From Primorskyibacter flagellatus (GTDB taxonomy: Bacteria; Pseudomonadota; Alphaproteobacteria; Rhodobacterales; Rhodobacteraceae), in assembly GCF_014638275.1 (NCBI RefSeq), contig NZ_BMFJ01000006.1, positions 1-64,000 on the forward strand: a stretch of 64,000 bases of DNA, read 5' to 3'. The position numbers and the translations under genes are program-made. Under the pieces are notes generated by a model. The model was not told the origin of the DNA and did not search any database. It saw only the letters and a program-made list of their open reading frames with translations. Below are positions 7,465 to 15,768 of this stretch, one piece after another. Each line of letters opens with the position of its first letter. The first letter of the stretch is position 1.

Positions 7465-9636
7465 TCAAGCGGCATCACTGCTGAGAAAGGCGGGCAAGGC
7501 ATCCGGTTCGTCATCCGAGGCCGAAATGGACTCCTCGCCGGACTGATCTTCGCCAAAGGTGGTTTTCGCCGCATCAACGGGGAGGTCGAGGCCACTATCC
7601 GATGCACCAGAAAACACCATCCCATCGGGCAGCCATCGCGTCGTCTGTGCAACCGTTGCGGCGTCGAAACCTTCCGTCTCGCTCGCCGTTTCCGCGAACG
7701 CCCGCTCCATCGCGGCCGCGATGTCACCTTTACGCTCGCGGTTGCGATCCTCGGCGTAGTCGTCGCCGATGAGCTTGCGCGCCGTGGCCACTGCATGGCC
7801 CTTGTTGACCCGCCCCCAGTAGTTTTGCGCGGTCGGGCGCCAGCAAGCCGCCACATCGACATCAAGCCGCGTGCCGATCTCCTCGATGATCGGGGAAGGC
7901 CGATTGTCGGTGCTGAGCTGCGGCTTGATCGCAAGACCCGTGGCCCAGGCGAACAGCGCCTGCTTGTCCGCAAGGGGCAGCTCGGACATCGCCCGGAAGT
8001 CCTTTGGCTTCTCCAGCTTCATCCAGTCGGTGGCGAGGTCTTGTTCCAGCGCCTCGAGCATCTTCTGGGCGACGGTATCGGCATGCAGCACCTCGCGATT
8101 TTGCGCCTGGAAGGGCCGGATCGAGATGTCGATTGCCTCATTGTTGTAGGACCGGCCCAGAGCTTGCTCGCAGAGCGCGTAGAGCATCGCATCGAAGGCC
8201 ACCTCGAAATCCGCCGCCAGATGCGCCCGCAGGATGTGCTGACGCGTCGCGCGCAGATCGTCGGCAATGCTCGCCGAAATCCCATCCGCCTTGCGCAAAG
8301 TCGCGGCCGGATCGGAGGTCGGCACCGGCGACGATGAGGTCGGCGGCGCCACATGCGGCCGGGCAGGGGAGTGGGCATCACCCGCATCAGCACGGGCCTC
8401 ATCCGGCTCGGGTGCGGTGGGAATATCCGCGGGCCGCACCAGGCCTTTCTCGACCCGTAGCGCGCCGTCATGGCCGATGGTCAGAACCACGCCCGCAATG
8501 GCGCGATCTGCATCCGCGTAAGGCTGCCGCTCACGCTGCAGGGCCTCAATTTCGCGCAGGCGCGGTTCGATTGCGTAATATTCTTCGGTCTCGGCGTGGG
8601 TCCAATCCTCGCCGTCATTCTGCGCCGCCAGTTCTTCCTCGCGCGCGATGAGACGTTCCTCTTCGGCCAGCAGGTCCGGATCGGGTTCGACATCCTGCGG
8701 ATAAACCCGTCCGAAACTGCGAAACGCACCGTAATCCACCGAGAGGTGCACCTCGACCCATTTCCACGTCCCTTCGAAGGGTTTGGCCGCAGCCTGGAGC
8801 TTCTCGATCGCGAGGCGCTCCAGGAGGTCGGGGTTTTCCATATGGGCGCTGGCACGATCGTCAAAGAGATCCCGAAGCAACACACCGCCCGCTGCCTCAT
8901 AGGCCTCGATACCGACAAAGCGCCCGAGGGTCGAGTTCGCCGAATGCGCCGTCTCGGTCAGCTGGCGTTTGATACTTTGCGGGTGGATGTGATAGCCGCC
9001 TTTCACGGCGTTCCAGACCGCCAGCTGGCGGTCATGATCGTCGGTCAGGGTGAAGGCCATCACGCATTCTAGGGTCAGGTCGCCAGCACGGAACTGTTCG
9101 ATGATCTCGGGAGCAACGCGGGCGAGTTTGAGGCGACGGCGCACGAGGTCGACGGAAACGCCGAACTTCAACGCAATCTCGTCCTCGCTGCGGCCTTCGG
9201 CGATCATCTTGTCGAAAGCCTCGAACTGGTCCGCCGGGTGCATCGCCGCGCGCTGAAGGTTTTCCGTAGCGGAGGTGAGGATGGCGTTGCGCTCGTCCTC
9301 GATGAGGCAGGGCACCGGGTGATCTGCGGGAATGATACCGTCTTCGGCAAGCTGCTTCAGTGCCTTGAGGCGGCGCCCTCCGGCATCGACGGCAAAGCGT
9401 GACTCAGACAGCGCATGCACCACCAGGTTCTGCTTGATGCCGGTCTCGCGAATGCTTGCAAGAAGCTCGGCGTCATCACTGGCGCTCGCGGCGACTTTGC
9501 GGACGTTGAGGGGGCTGGTCTCCAGCTGGTCGAGCGGGATCATCCGGATGTCGGCGGCGCCGTCAGGCGCTGCCGATCCGGCAGCTTCGGTCTTCTTGGT
9601 GGTGGCGGGTTTCGTTCGATTTGTGGTCTTGGCCAT
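7465..9636 (-). CDS. ParB/RepB/Spo0J-family protein with long C-terminal extension
   Basis: A 723-residue protein. After a Lys/Thr-rich start come a ParB N-terminal domain (IPLDQLETSPLNVRK near residue 35, AGGRRLKALKQL near residue 95, TENLQRAAMHPADQ near residue 123) and a helix-turn-helix around residues 150-180 (IALKFGVSVDLVRRRL). The remaining 500 or so residues form an acidic extension typical of plasmid ParB-like proteins that are not paired with a ParA. No parA gene is present next to it. Such proteins may act as partition factors, nucleases or transcription regulators. The gene is in the backbone block with the strawberry-notch gene, and the catabolic cargo begins directly upstream of it. 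Confidence 0.88.
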   Translation of the reverse strand: MAKTTNRTKPATTKKTEAAGSAAPDGAADIRMIPLDQLETSPLNVRKVAASASDDAELLASIRETGIKQNLVVHALSESRFAVDAGGRRLKALKQLAEDGIIPADHPVPCLIEDERNAILTSATENLQRAAMHPADQFEAFDKMIAEGRSEDEIALKFGVSVDLVRRRLKLARVAPEIIEQFRAGDLTLECVMAFTLTDDHDRQLAVWNAVKGGYHIHPQSIKRQLTETAHSANSTLGRFVGIEAYEAAGGVLLRDLFDDRASAHMENPDLLERLAIEKLQAAAKPFEGTWKWVEVHLSVDYGAFRSFGRVYPQDVEPDPDLLAEEERLIAREEELAAQNDGEDWTHAETEEYYAIEPRLREIEALQRERQPYADADRAIAGVVLTIGHDGALRVEKGLVRPADIPTAPEPDEARADAGDAHSPARPHVAPPTSSSPVPTSDPAATLRKADGISASIADDLRATRQHILRAHLAADFEVAFDAMLYALCEQALGRSYNNEAIDISIRPFQAQNREVLHADTVAQKMLEALEQDLATDWMKLEKPKDFRAMSELPLADKQALFAWATGLAIKPQLSTDNRPSPIIEEIGTRLDVDVAACWRPTAQNYWGRVNKGHAVATARKLIGDDYAEDRNRERKGDIAAAMERAFAETASETEGFDAATVAQTTRWLPDGMVFSGASDSGLDLPVDAAKTTFGEDQSGEESISASDDEPDALPAFLSSDAA

Positions 9637-9687
9637 GGTCAGGATCCTTGTCTCGCCGGACCCGGATGAGACTCTCTCTATCCTTTC

Positions 9688-9706
9688 AAGCCCGGCACCC
9701 GGGCTT
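9688..9706. other. Hairpin in the leader of the parB-like gene
   Basis: A perfect 8-bp inverted repeat, AAGCCCGG and CCGGGCTT around CAC, lies about 50 bases upstream of the ATG at 9636. It is also downstream of the thioesterase gene ending at 9786, so it may block read-through from the catabolic operon into parB. Neither strand has a proper U-tract. Confidence 0.4.
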
Positions 9707-9785
9707 CCCTTTCTCTGGCTTTTTCTTGTGTTCCCTTACATGAGATCGTTTTGCACAGGCTTTGCTGTCTCCAAAGCCTACAGGC

Positions 9786-10244
9786 CTAGCTCACTGTTTG
9801 ATTTTCCGAACCCACTTCCGCGAGCAAAATCTGCCGAATTGAGCTTTCAATTTTGACTTTACCAAATGTTGAAGCATCTCGGAAAACTGACTTCGTTTCG
9901 CATTCGAAGCAAATCAAGTCATGCTGACGGCCGACAACTTTTAGACCAACTGAACTTTCCCCGACATGGACCACATAGACCTCACATGCTAGGTTCGCGC
10001 CTGCTTTCACCGGCGCATGGAATTGTAGGTCCATAGAGACAAAAGGCATGGCCGTGTTTCTTTCCGTGAGGAGAAAAAGCCAGCCCCGGCCTGAAAGCAA
10101 ATCGTCCCAGAAAGTCTCGATTGCTTCCAGCGCGAAATTCGTAATCCGGCCAGTAAAGGCGATTCCCAGCTGGTCACAGTCGCCAAAGAAAATCCTGCGT
10201 TCGAAGGCAAATCGTGGTTTAAATTCTGTTTCTGGTACATTCAT
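9786..10244 (-). CDS. Hotdog-fold acyl-CoA thioesterase
   Basis: A 152-residue single hotdog domain of the 4-hydroxybenzoyl-CoA thioesterase type. The N-terminal segment FFGDCDQLGIAFTGRITNFALEAIETFWDDLL carries the usual D-x-x-G-x-x active-site pattern, here as DCDQLGIAF, and the MDLQFHAPVKAGANLACEVYV strand-helix block follows. It hydrolyses acyl-CoA esters; the substrate is unknown. It is the last gene of the minus-strand catabolic operon and could release CoA from stalled intermediates of the dicarboxylate pathway, which is inference from position. The start at 10244 has only a weak ribosome site. Confidence 0.75.
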   Translation of the reverse strand: MNVPETEFKPRFAFERRIFFGDCDQLGIAFTGRITNFALEAIETFWDDLLSGRGWLFLLTERNTAMPFVSMDLQFHAPVKAGANLACEVYVVHVGESSVGLKVVGRQHDLICFECETKSVFRDASTFGKVKIESSIRQILLAEVGSENQTVS

Positions 10245-10317
10245 TGCAGCGTTACGGGCTCAACATTTCTTTGTCTCTGGTGCGTGACAGCGATAGGAAG
10301 GAATAGTTTTCCGGTCA

Positions 10318-11199
10318 TTATGCCATGCGCCGGAATTCGGCGGGGGTCGCACCTGTCATTTTTCGAAAAGTTCGACTAAAATGACTCTGATCTGCAAAAC
10401 CGCAGTCAAGCGCGACCACTTTCAGGGGGGCATTACCCTTTCTCAGCATCTCCTGGGCCTTCGATATTCGCTTGCGCAAAACATATGCATACGGTGCCAA
10501 CCCAAACTCCGCCTTGAACTGACGCGAAAAGTGAAACTGGCTGAAACCGATAGATGCGGCCATGTCTTCCAGACTGAGGTTTTCACCTAAGCAGCTTTCA
10601 ACGAGATCGATGATTCTCTGCCTTTGAGCAGGGCTGAAGTTCGAGTTTGCGTCGCTGGTCAAAGAGACCTTGGCGTACTGACGCAGAAGGTGAACGGCGA
10701 TCTGGCTGCGCAGGGCGTCGATGATCAATCTCTGGCCGATTCCACCGTTCTTTAGCTCATTCTCTAGCAATTGGATGCAGTTCAGGATACAGGGGTCCTT
10801 CGCAGATAGCCAATCATTGATCTCAATGGACTTCGGGTCACGGTCAAAGACCGAAAGGGCCGTGTTTTCGAGTTCGCTGTGATTGAGATAGACGTGTCTA
10901 ACCGTGATAGGCTCGGACCAACTCCAAGTGGATTCCTCTGCACGCGTGAGCAAGGAAATCCTACCTTTCTCTACGCGCGCGCTTTGCCATGGGCCGCCAC
11001 TCGTGCGGCGCATAGTGGTTGGCGCGCCATCATATGCAACAATCATATAGTCGCGCATGGGGGGAATTGCCGCGTCTTGTCGCTCATAACGATAGCCCTT
11101 CAGGGTAATGCCGTTCCAGTTGCACCCGGAACTGTCCAACGTAGTCGTGCCGGGAATCCATTCGGGTATCCGGTCCGGTGATATGAGCAATCTTTCCAT
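10318..11199 (-). CDS. AraC-family transcription regulator
   Basis: A 293-residue regulator. The start is placed at the ATG at 11199 because AGGGAGG stands at good spacing; a longer frame from 11223 adds eight residues. The C-terminal hundred residues hold the paired helix-turn-helix of AraC (LSLEDMAASIGFSQFHFSRQFK and, later, VVALDCGFADQSHFSRTFRK). The N-terminal sensor domain is not of the classical arabinose cupin type. In the Acinetobacter cyclohexanol pathway the activator ChnR is also an AraC/XylS protein, so this is the natural candidate activator of the monooxygenase operon. That assignment is inference; orthology with ChnR was not tested. Confidence 0.88.
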   Translation of the reverse strand: MERLLISPDRIPEWIPGTTTLDSSGCNWNGITLKGYRYERQDAAIPPMRDYMIVAYDGAPTTMRRTSGGPWQSARVEKGRISLLTRAEESTWSWSEPITVRHVYLNHSELENTALSVFDRDPKSIEINDWLSAKDPCILNCIQLLENELKNGGIGQRLIIDALRSQIAVHLLRQYAKVSLTSDANSNFSPAQRQRIIDLVESCLGENLSLEDMAASIGFSQFHFSRQFKAEFGLAPYAYVLRKRISKAQEMLRKGNAPLKVVALDCGFADQSHFSRTFRKMTGATPAEFRRMA

Positions 11200-11251
11200 C
11201 TTGGCCTCCCTGAACTTTTTCACGATCGTCCGCTTGAGCTGAAATTTCGGC

Positions 11252-12457
11252 TTAGGTCGTCTCGCGCATCCGCGGTTCTTCTCGAACGATATCCGCTTGA
11301 GTCAATCTATCGATTTCAGCTTCTGTCAGTCCAGCCTCGCTAAGCAACTGCCTACTATGCTGCCCGAAGCGAGGCGGTGCCGCGCGAACCGCTCCGGGGG
11401 TACGCGACAAGCGTGCTGGCACGCCGGTGCCGCGGTAGGTGCCAACTGATACCACCATTCCGCGATGTCGGGTGTGTGGATGCTCCAACGCTTCATTCAC
11501 ATTCCGAACGACTCCGGCGGGAATCCCAGCTTTCAAAAGCACCGGCTCAAGTTTGAAGGCGTCATGTTGCACCAGGCACTCTGACAAGACCTCTGTCATC
11601 TCTGACCGATGCGCAAGACGCGCGGCATTGTCGGCAAATCGTGGATCGCAGGGCACCTCAGGTAGGCCAAGCACGTCACAGAGTTTTGCGAACTGACCAT
11701 TGTTACCGATAGCCAGATAGAGTTTGCCATTACTTGTTTCGAACATGTCGTATGGTACGATATTTGGATGCCCATTGCCGGTCGCCATTGGTATCTGTCC
11801 GGACATGAGGGAATTAGCCGCTTGGGGATGCATCATGCTGATCGCGCAATCATATAGCGGCACTTCGATGGCTTGGCCCAATCCGGACCGGCCCCGTTCC
11901 AAAAGTGCGGCGAGAATAGCGTTACAGGCGATCAGACCGGTGCCGATGTCCACGATGGGCGTACCCATGCGTGTCGGGCCTTCGGAGGGATTGCCGTTGA
12001 TGCTCATGAGGCCCGTCATAGCTTGTACCACGGCGTCATAGCCGGGAAAACCGCCAAGTGGGCCATCGGAACCAAATCCAGTCACGTGGCAGAGTACCAG
12101 TCTAGGAAAACGTGCCCTGAGAACATCATCATAACCAAGCCCCCATTTTTCAAGAGTACCAGACTTAAAATTGTGAACTAAAACATCTGCATCCTGAAGA
12201 AACCGCAATATCAGGTCGCGCCCTTCCGGTTGCTGCAGATCGATAGCGATGGACCGCTTGTTGCGGTTGGCGCCAGAGAAATAGGCGCTGAGTTCATCAT
12301 TGAAAGGCGGGCCCCAACTGCGGGTCTCGTCGCCCAGAGGCGGCTCCACCTTGATGACCTCAGCGCCATGATCCGCAAGCATTTGGGTGCAGTAAGGCCC
12401 GCCCAGCACGCGGCTGAGGTCGACCACCTTGATCCCGTCCAATGAGCCAGCCATCAA
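11252..12457 (-). CDS. Class III (CaiB/BaiF) CoA-transferase
   Basis: A 401-residue CoA-transferase of family III. Recognisable blocks are VVDLSRVLGGPYCTQMLADHGAEVIKVE near the start, the ANRNKRSIAIDL segment near residue 65, and TPIVDIGTGLIACNAILAAL near residue 165, whose Asp is the usual catalytic residue. The ATG at 12457 overlaps the stop of the alcohol dehydrogenase gene by four bases, so the genes are translationally coupled. In this cluster the likely job is to activate the dicarboxylate (adipate) with CoA from succinyl-CoA or another donor. Acinetobacter uses a class I transferase for that step, so this would be a different solution. The substrate is inferred from context only. Confidence 0.87.
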   Translation of the reverse strand: MMAGSLDGIKVVDLSRVLGGPYCTQMLADHGAEVIKVEPPLGDETRSWGPPFNDELSAYFSGANRNKRSIAIDLQQPEGRDLILRFLQDADVLVHNFKSGTLEKWGLGYDDVLRARFPRLVLCHVTGFGSDGPLGGFPGYDAVVQAMTGLMSINGNPSEGPTRMGTPIVDIGTGLIACNAILAALLERGRSGLGQAIEVPLYDCAISMMHPQAANSLMSGQIPMATGNGHPNIVPYDMFETSNGKLYLAIGNNGQFAKLCDVLGLPEVPCDPRFADNAARLAHRSEMTEVLSECLVQHDAFKLEPVLLKAGIPAGVVRNVNEALEHPHTRHRGMVVSVGTYRGTGVPARLSRTPGAVRAAPPRFGQHSRQLLSEAGLTEAEIDRLTQADIVREEPRMRETT

Positions 12458-13608
12458 AGCGCCTCCTGATAGAGGCGCGACACATCTTCGGCTGTCATGT
12501 CGCGCGGGTTGGTCTCCAGCAATCGCGTGATACCGGTCACGACCTCATTAGCCATTCCGGGAATGGCTGCCTCGGTCACTCCGACACCAGAAAGTCGAGA
12601 CTCAAGTCCGCTTTCGACTAGCATCCGTTCCATCTCGTCGATCAGGCCATGGGCCGCAGCCGCATCAGAGTTAAAAGGCCGCGAGGGCAGTAGTAACCGC
12701 GATAGACGAGCATATTCAGCTTCTGCAACGGGCATGTTGAACCTCATCACTGGTCCTGCGACCAGAGCGTTTGCGTGCCCGTGAGGAACCTTGAAACCTG
12801 TTCCCAGTGGGTATGACAAGGCATGAATCGCCCCCACGCTGGCATTAATGAAGGCCATCCCAGCCAGTGTCGCCCCCAACAGCATGGCCTCTCGCGCTGA
12901 CAGGTCCGAAGGCGTTTCCATGACGATTGGTAAGTTCTGACCGAGAAGCACCAGCGCTTTGTCCGCCATTCCATCGGAAATGGGATTCTTTCTGGTGCGA
13001 CTGGTTACTGCCTCAATGGCGTGAACCATTGCGTCTAACGCCGTGGCCGCTGTGATGTGACGAGGCATTCCCAATGTTAGCTTTGCATCTAGCAAGGCAA
13101 CGTCAGGCAGAAGCTGCGGTGCATATACCGCTTTTTTTTCGTGGCTTTCCGAAGTCAGCACGGACACCCATGTTACCTCTGATCCGGTCCCTGCCGTGGT
13201 TGGCACCTGAATCAGTGGCAAGCGTTTATCGGTGACCTGATTGATCCCGATCATGTCCGTAATCGGTTGATCGTTGGCTACCGCCGCTGCGATGACCTTG
13301 GCAGTGTCCAGTGAACTGCCGCCGCCAAGTCCGATGATTCCGTCAGCACCAAAGGCCCGCGCGACCTCTACCGCGGCCTCGACGACAGCGATCGGGGGGT
13401 CCGCTTTGACTTTATGAAAAATCTCAACCTCGATGCCAGCAGCCCTAAGTGAGGCGGCTGCCTCGTCCGCAAAACCACAGGCCAATATGCCCGGGTCCGT
13501 CACGACCAGCGCACGGGTGCAAGACAAATCTTGCATCAGGCTGCCGATCCGGCCAAGCCCACCGCTCTCGCAGACGATCCTCGGGGTGGAAAGGAAATTG
13601 AAGTCCAT
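12454..13608 (-). CDS. Iron-containing alcohol dehydrogenase
   Basis: A 384-residue group III alcohol dehydrogenase. The Rossmann-like N-terminal half contains the nucleotide-binding GGGSSLDTAK (near residue 97). The C-terminal half holds the metal-ligand region: DAMVHAIEA around residue 195 and the GAIHALSYPLG and PHGHANA histidine segments around residues 260-275. AGGAG precedes the ATG at 13608. In the proposed pathway it oxidises 6-hydroxyhexanoate to 6-oxohexanoate. The known ChnD enzyme of Acinetobacter is a zinc-type dehydrogenase, so this would be a non-homologous replacement. 4-hydroxybutyrate or another omega-hydroxy acid remains possible. Confidence 0.87.
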   Translation of the reverse strand: MDFNFLSTPRIVCESGGLGRIGSLMQDLSCTRALVVTDPGILACGFADEAAASLRAAGIEVEIFHKVKADPPIAVVEAAVEVARAFGADGIIGLGGGSSLDTAKVIAAAVANDQPITDMIGINQVTDKRLPLIQVPTTAGTGSEVTWVSVLTSESHEKKAVYAPQLLPDVALLDAKLTLGMPRHITAATALDAMVHAIEAVTSRTRKNPISDGMADKALVLLGQNLPIVMETPSDLSAREAMLLGATLAGMAFINASVGAIHALSYPLGTGFKVPHGHANALVAGPVMRFNMPVAEAEYARLSRLLLPSRPFNSDAAAAHGLIDEMERMLVESGLESRLSGVGVTEAAIPGMANEVVTGITRLLETNPRDMTAEDVSRLYQEAL

Positions 13609-13626
13609 AGTTTGTCTTCGCTCCTG

Positions 13627-14787
13627 TTAAGCTGCTGCAGTGCGGATCATATTCCGCGCGATCAGTATTTGCTGAATCTGGGTTGTCCCCTCGTAGATGC
13701 GGAAGAGACGCACATCGCGATAGAAGCGCTCGACCGCATATTCGGCCATGTATCCTGCACCGCCGTGGATTTGCACTGCGCGATCGGCCACTCGACCTAC
13801 CATCTCACTGGCAAACATCTTGCAGCAGGCAGCATCAGTCGACACGTTCTGACCAGCGTCCTTGCGGCGTGCTGTTTCTTCGATCATGCAACGCGCTGCG
13901 AAGGCCTCGGCGCGACTGTCAGCCAGCATGGCTTGGATCAGTTGCTTTTCAGCGATGGGTTCACCGAATTGTTTGCGTTCAATCGCATAGGATAGGCTGT
14001 CACGGATCAGCCGTTCGGCGGCGCCCACACAGACGGCAGAAATATGCAGTCGGCCCCGATCAAGGACTTTCATTGCCGTTTTGAAGCCCTTGTTCAGACG
14101 GTCCGGCCCGCCGATGATGTTCGAGGCAGGCACGCGGACATTGTCAAGGATGACGTCGCATGTGTGCGAACCCTTCTGCCCCATCTTCCTGTCAGGCTGG
14201 CCAAGCGTTATGCCCGGCGTCCCTGCCTCGACGAGAAAAGCGCTTACGCCGGCAGAACCTTTCACCTCTGGACTGGTCCGGGCAAAAACCGTGAATAGAT
14301 CGGCACGCGGCGCATTGGTAATGTAGCGCTTCGTGCCGTTCAGTAGGAAATCGTTTCCATCACGCCGCGCAGTGGTGCGCAGACCGCCAGCATCCGAACC
14401 AGCATCTGGCTCGGTTAGGGCGAAGGATGCGATCATATCTCCGGAGGCGAGAGCTGGTAGATACTTCGCCTTCTGCTCGTCGGTTCCATCGATGATGATT
14501 CCCTGCGAGCCGATCCCGTTGTTTGTGCCAACTAGCGACCGGAACGCAGGCGAAGCCTGGCCAAGAACGAAAGCGGCTTGCACTTCCTCTATCATCGACA
14601 AGCCAAGCCCGCCGAAATCCTCCGGGATCGACATGCCGAAAAGGCCCATCGTGCGGATTTCATCGACCAGCATAGGCGGAATCACATCTTCATCGGCGAC
14701 GCGATCCTCGTAAGGGATTAGTCGCTCTTTCACGAAGCGGTCGAGCGCGTCGAGAAACTGGGAAAGGGTATCTGTATCAAGGGCCAT
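13627..14787 (-). CDS. Acyl-CoA dehydrogenase
   Basis: A 386-residue FAD-dependent acyl-CoA dehydrogenase of normal length. It shows the FAD-binding FALTEPDAGSDAGG near residue 125, the RKQFGEPIAEKQLIQ helix near residue 260, IHGGAGYMAEYAVERFYRD near residue 345 and the C-terminal IYEGTTQIQ whose Glu is the catalytic base. Electrons would pass to the EtfBA pair encoded at 25207-26885. Its most likely substrate here is adipyl-CoA, giving 2,3-dehydroadipyl-CoA, as for the dca-type pathway; this is inferred from context. It lies 15 bases after the IclR gene and 18 before the alcohol dehydrogenase gene, in one operon. Confidence 0.9.
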   Translation of the reverse strand: MALDTDTLSQFLDALDRFVKERLIPYEDRVADEDVIPPMLVDEIRTMGLFGMSIPEDFGGLGLSMIEEVQAAFVLGQASPAFRSLVGTNNGIGSQGIIIDGTDEQKAKYLPALASGDMIASFALTEPDAGSDAGGLRTTARRDGNDFLLNGTKRYITNAPRADLFTVFARTSPEVKGSAGVSAFLVEAGTPGITLGQPDRKMGQKGSHTCDVILDNVRVPASNIIGGPDRLNKGFKTAMKVLDRGRLHISAVCVGAAERLIRDSLSYAIERKQFGEPIAEKQLIQAMLADSRAEAFAARCMIEETARRKDAGQNVSTDAACCKMFASEMVGRVADRAVQIHGGAGYMAEYAVERFYRDVRLFRIYEGTTQIQQILIARNMIRTAAA

Positions 14788-14802
14788 TATGCTCTCTATT
14801 GT

Positions 14803-15597
14803 TCAGGGTGCGACCGCCGCAACGCGGCGGACAAGATCGACAAGGCGGTGCGCGACGTCGCTTTCGATCCAATCGCGCGTAAGGGTTTGCGAAGGACCGC
14901 CGCAGTTGAAGGCAATGATGGGTGAGCCGTCCGTCGGCACGAAGGGCACTGCTACTGCGTTCACATCACGCTTCCACTCCGTGAAGGACGTGCAATAACC
15001 GTACTGTTGGTAGTCTTCGATAGCTGCTTCGATTCCGGGCTGCACATTCGGCCAGTTGTCACCCTCATGTTCCTCCACAAGGGCCAGAATTCTGGCCTGC
15101 TCATCCGGGCCGTGTGCCGCTATGCAGGCGCGACCAACCGCGGTAGTGGCCAGTTTAATATGGGCACCAACCTCAATCGCCAGCGTGACGGCGTTGGTGC
15201 CCTTGCACCGCTCTAGATAGACCATCGATAGTCGGTCACGACTGGCCATGGCCGCCGGCATACCTGTGTAATCGGCTAATTCCTGCATAAAGGGCTTTGC
15301 GAGTTGCCGCAGCGGAATCCCTGCAAGGCAGGAGAAACCCAGCGAAAGCACTGGAGGGGCCAGTCGATAGCGTGCTGTATCCGGATCGTAGCTGAGGTAT
15401 TCCAGCTTGTTCAGTGTATAGGCCAGCCTTGAGACCGTCGATCTGCTCAGGCCAGTGCGCTCGGCCAACTCACCATTCCCCAGAGCTTCCCCTTCCCGCC
15501 GAAAGGCCCGCAACAGCTCCAAGCCGCGCGCCAACGCCGTGACAAAATCGCGGTCCTGTCTCTCGGCGTCCTTGGTGCGGTCTTTCCTTGGTCTCAC
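14803..15597 (-). CDS. IclR-family transcription regulator
   Basis: A 264-residue IclR regulator. It starts with GTG at 15597, preceded by GAGGAGGG. The N-terminal winged helix (residues about 20-85) has the typical LGNGELAERTGLSRSTVSRLAYTL pattern, and the C-terminal effector domain has MASRDRLSMVYLERCKG and the GRACIAA and PNVQPGIEAA segments. IclR proteins of this branch control dicarboxylate and aromatic beta-ketoadipate pathways. It is the first gene of the minus-strand operon and diverges from the aldehyde dehydrogenase operon. A near-perfect palindrome in the shared promoter region (15679-15697) is the likely operator. Confidence 0.9.
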   Translation of the reverse strand: MRPRKDRTKDAERQDRDFVTALARGLELLRAFRREGEALGNGELAERTGLSRSTVSRLAYTLNKLEYLSYDPDTARYRLAPPVLSLGFSCLAGIPLRQLAKPFMQELADYTGMPAAMASRDRLSMVYLERCKGTNAVTLAIEVGAHIKLATTAVGRACIAAHGPDEQARILALVEEHEGDNWPNVQPGIEAAIEDYQQYGYCTSFTEWKRDVNAVAVPFVPTDGSPIIAFNCGGPSQTLTRDWIESDVAHRLVDLVRRVAAVAP

Positions 15598-15678
15598 GAC
15601 ATCCCTCCTCGGGAAGAATTATGCGTCTTGAAACACATCTAAACGATCGATAACGTCCGCGTCAATACTGTGGTAAAC

Positions 15679-15697
15679 TTTTCCGCTATGCGGAAAA
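15679..15697. promoter_or_regulatory. Palindromic operator, probably for the IclR regulator
   Basis: TTTTCCGC and GCGGAAAA flank the spacer TAT, a perfect 8-bp dyad. It lies between the divergent iclR-like gene (start 15597) and the aldehyde dehydrogenase gene (start 15769). IclR-family operators are short A/T-edged palindromes of this size. No second exact copy was seen in the cluster by eye. Confidence 0.6.
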
Positions 15698-15768
15698 CTA
15701 AAGTCGTCCATCTGGTCCCCTTCGTGCCGGATCCTGCGGATGACACAACTGAGCGAGGGCATAACGCC

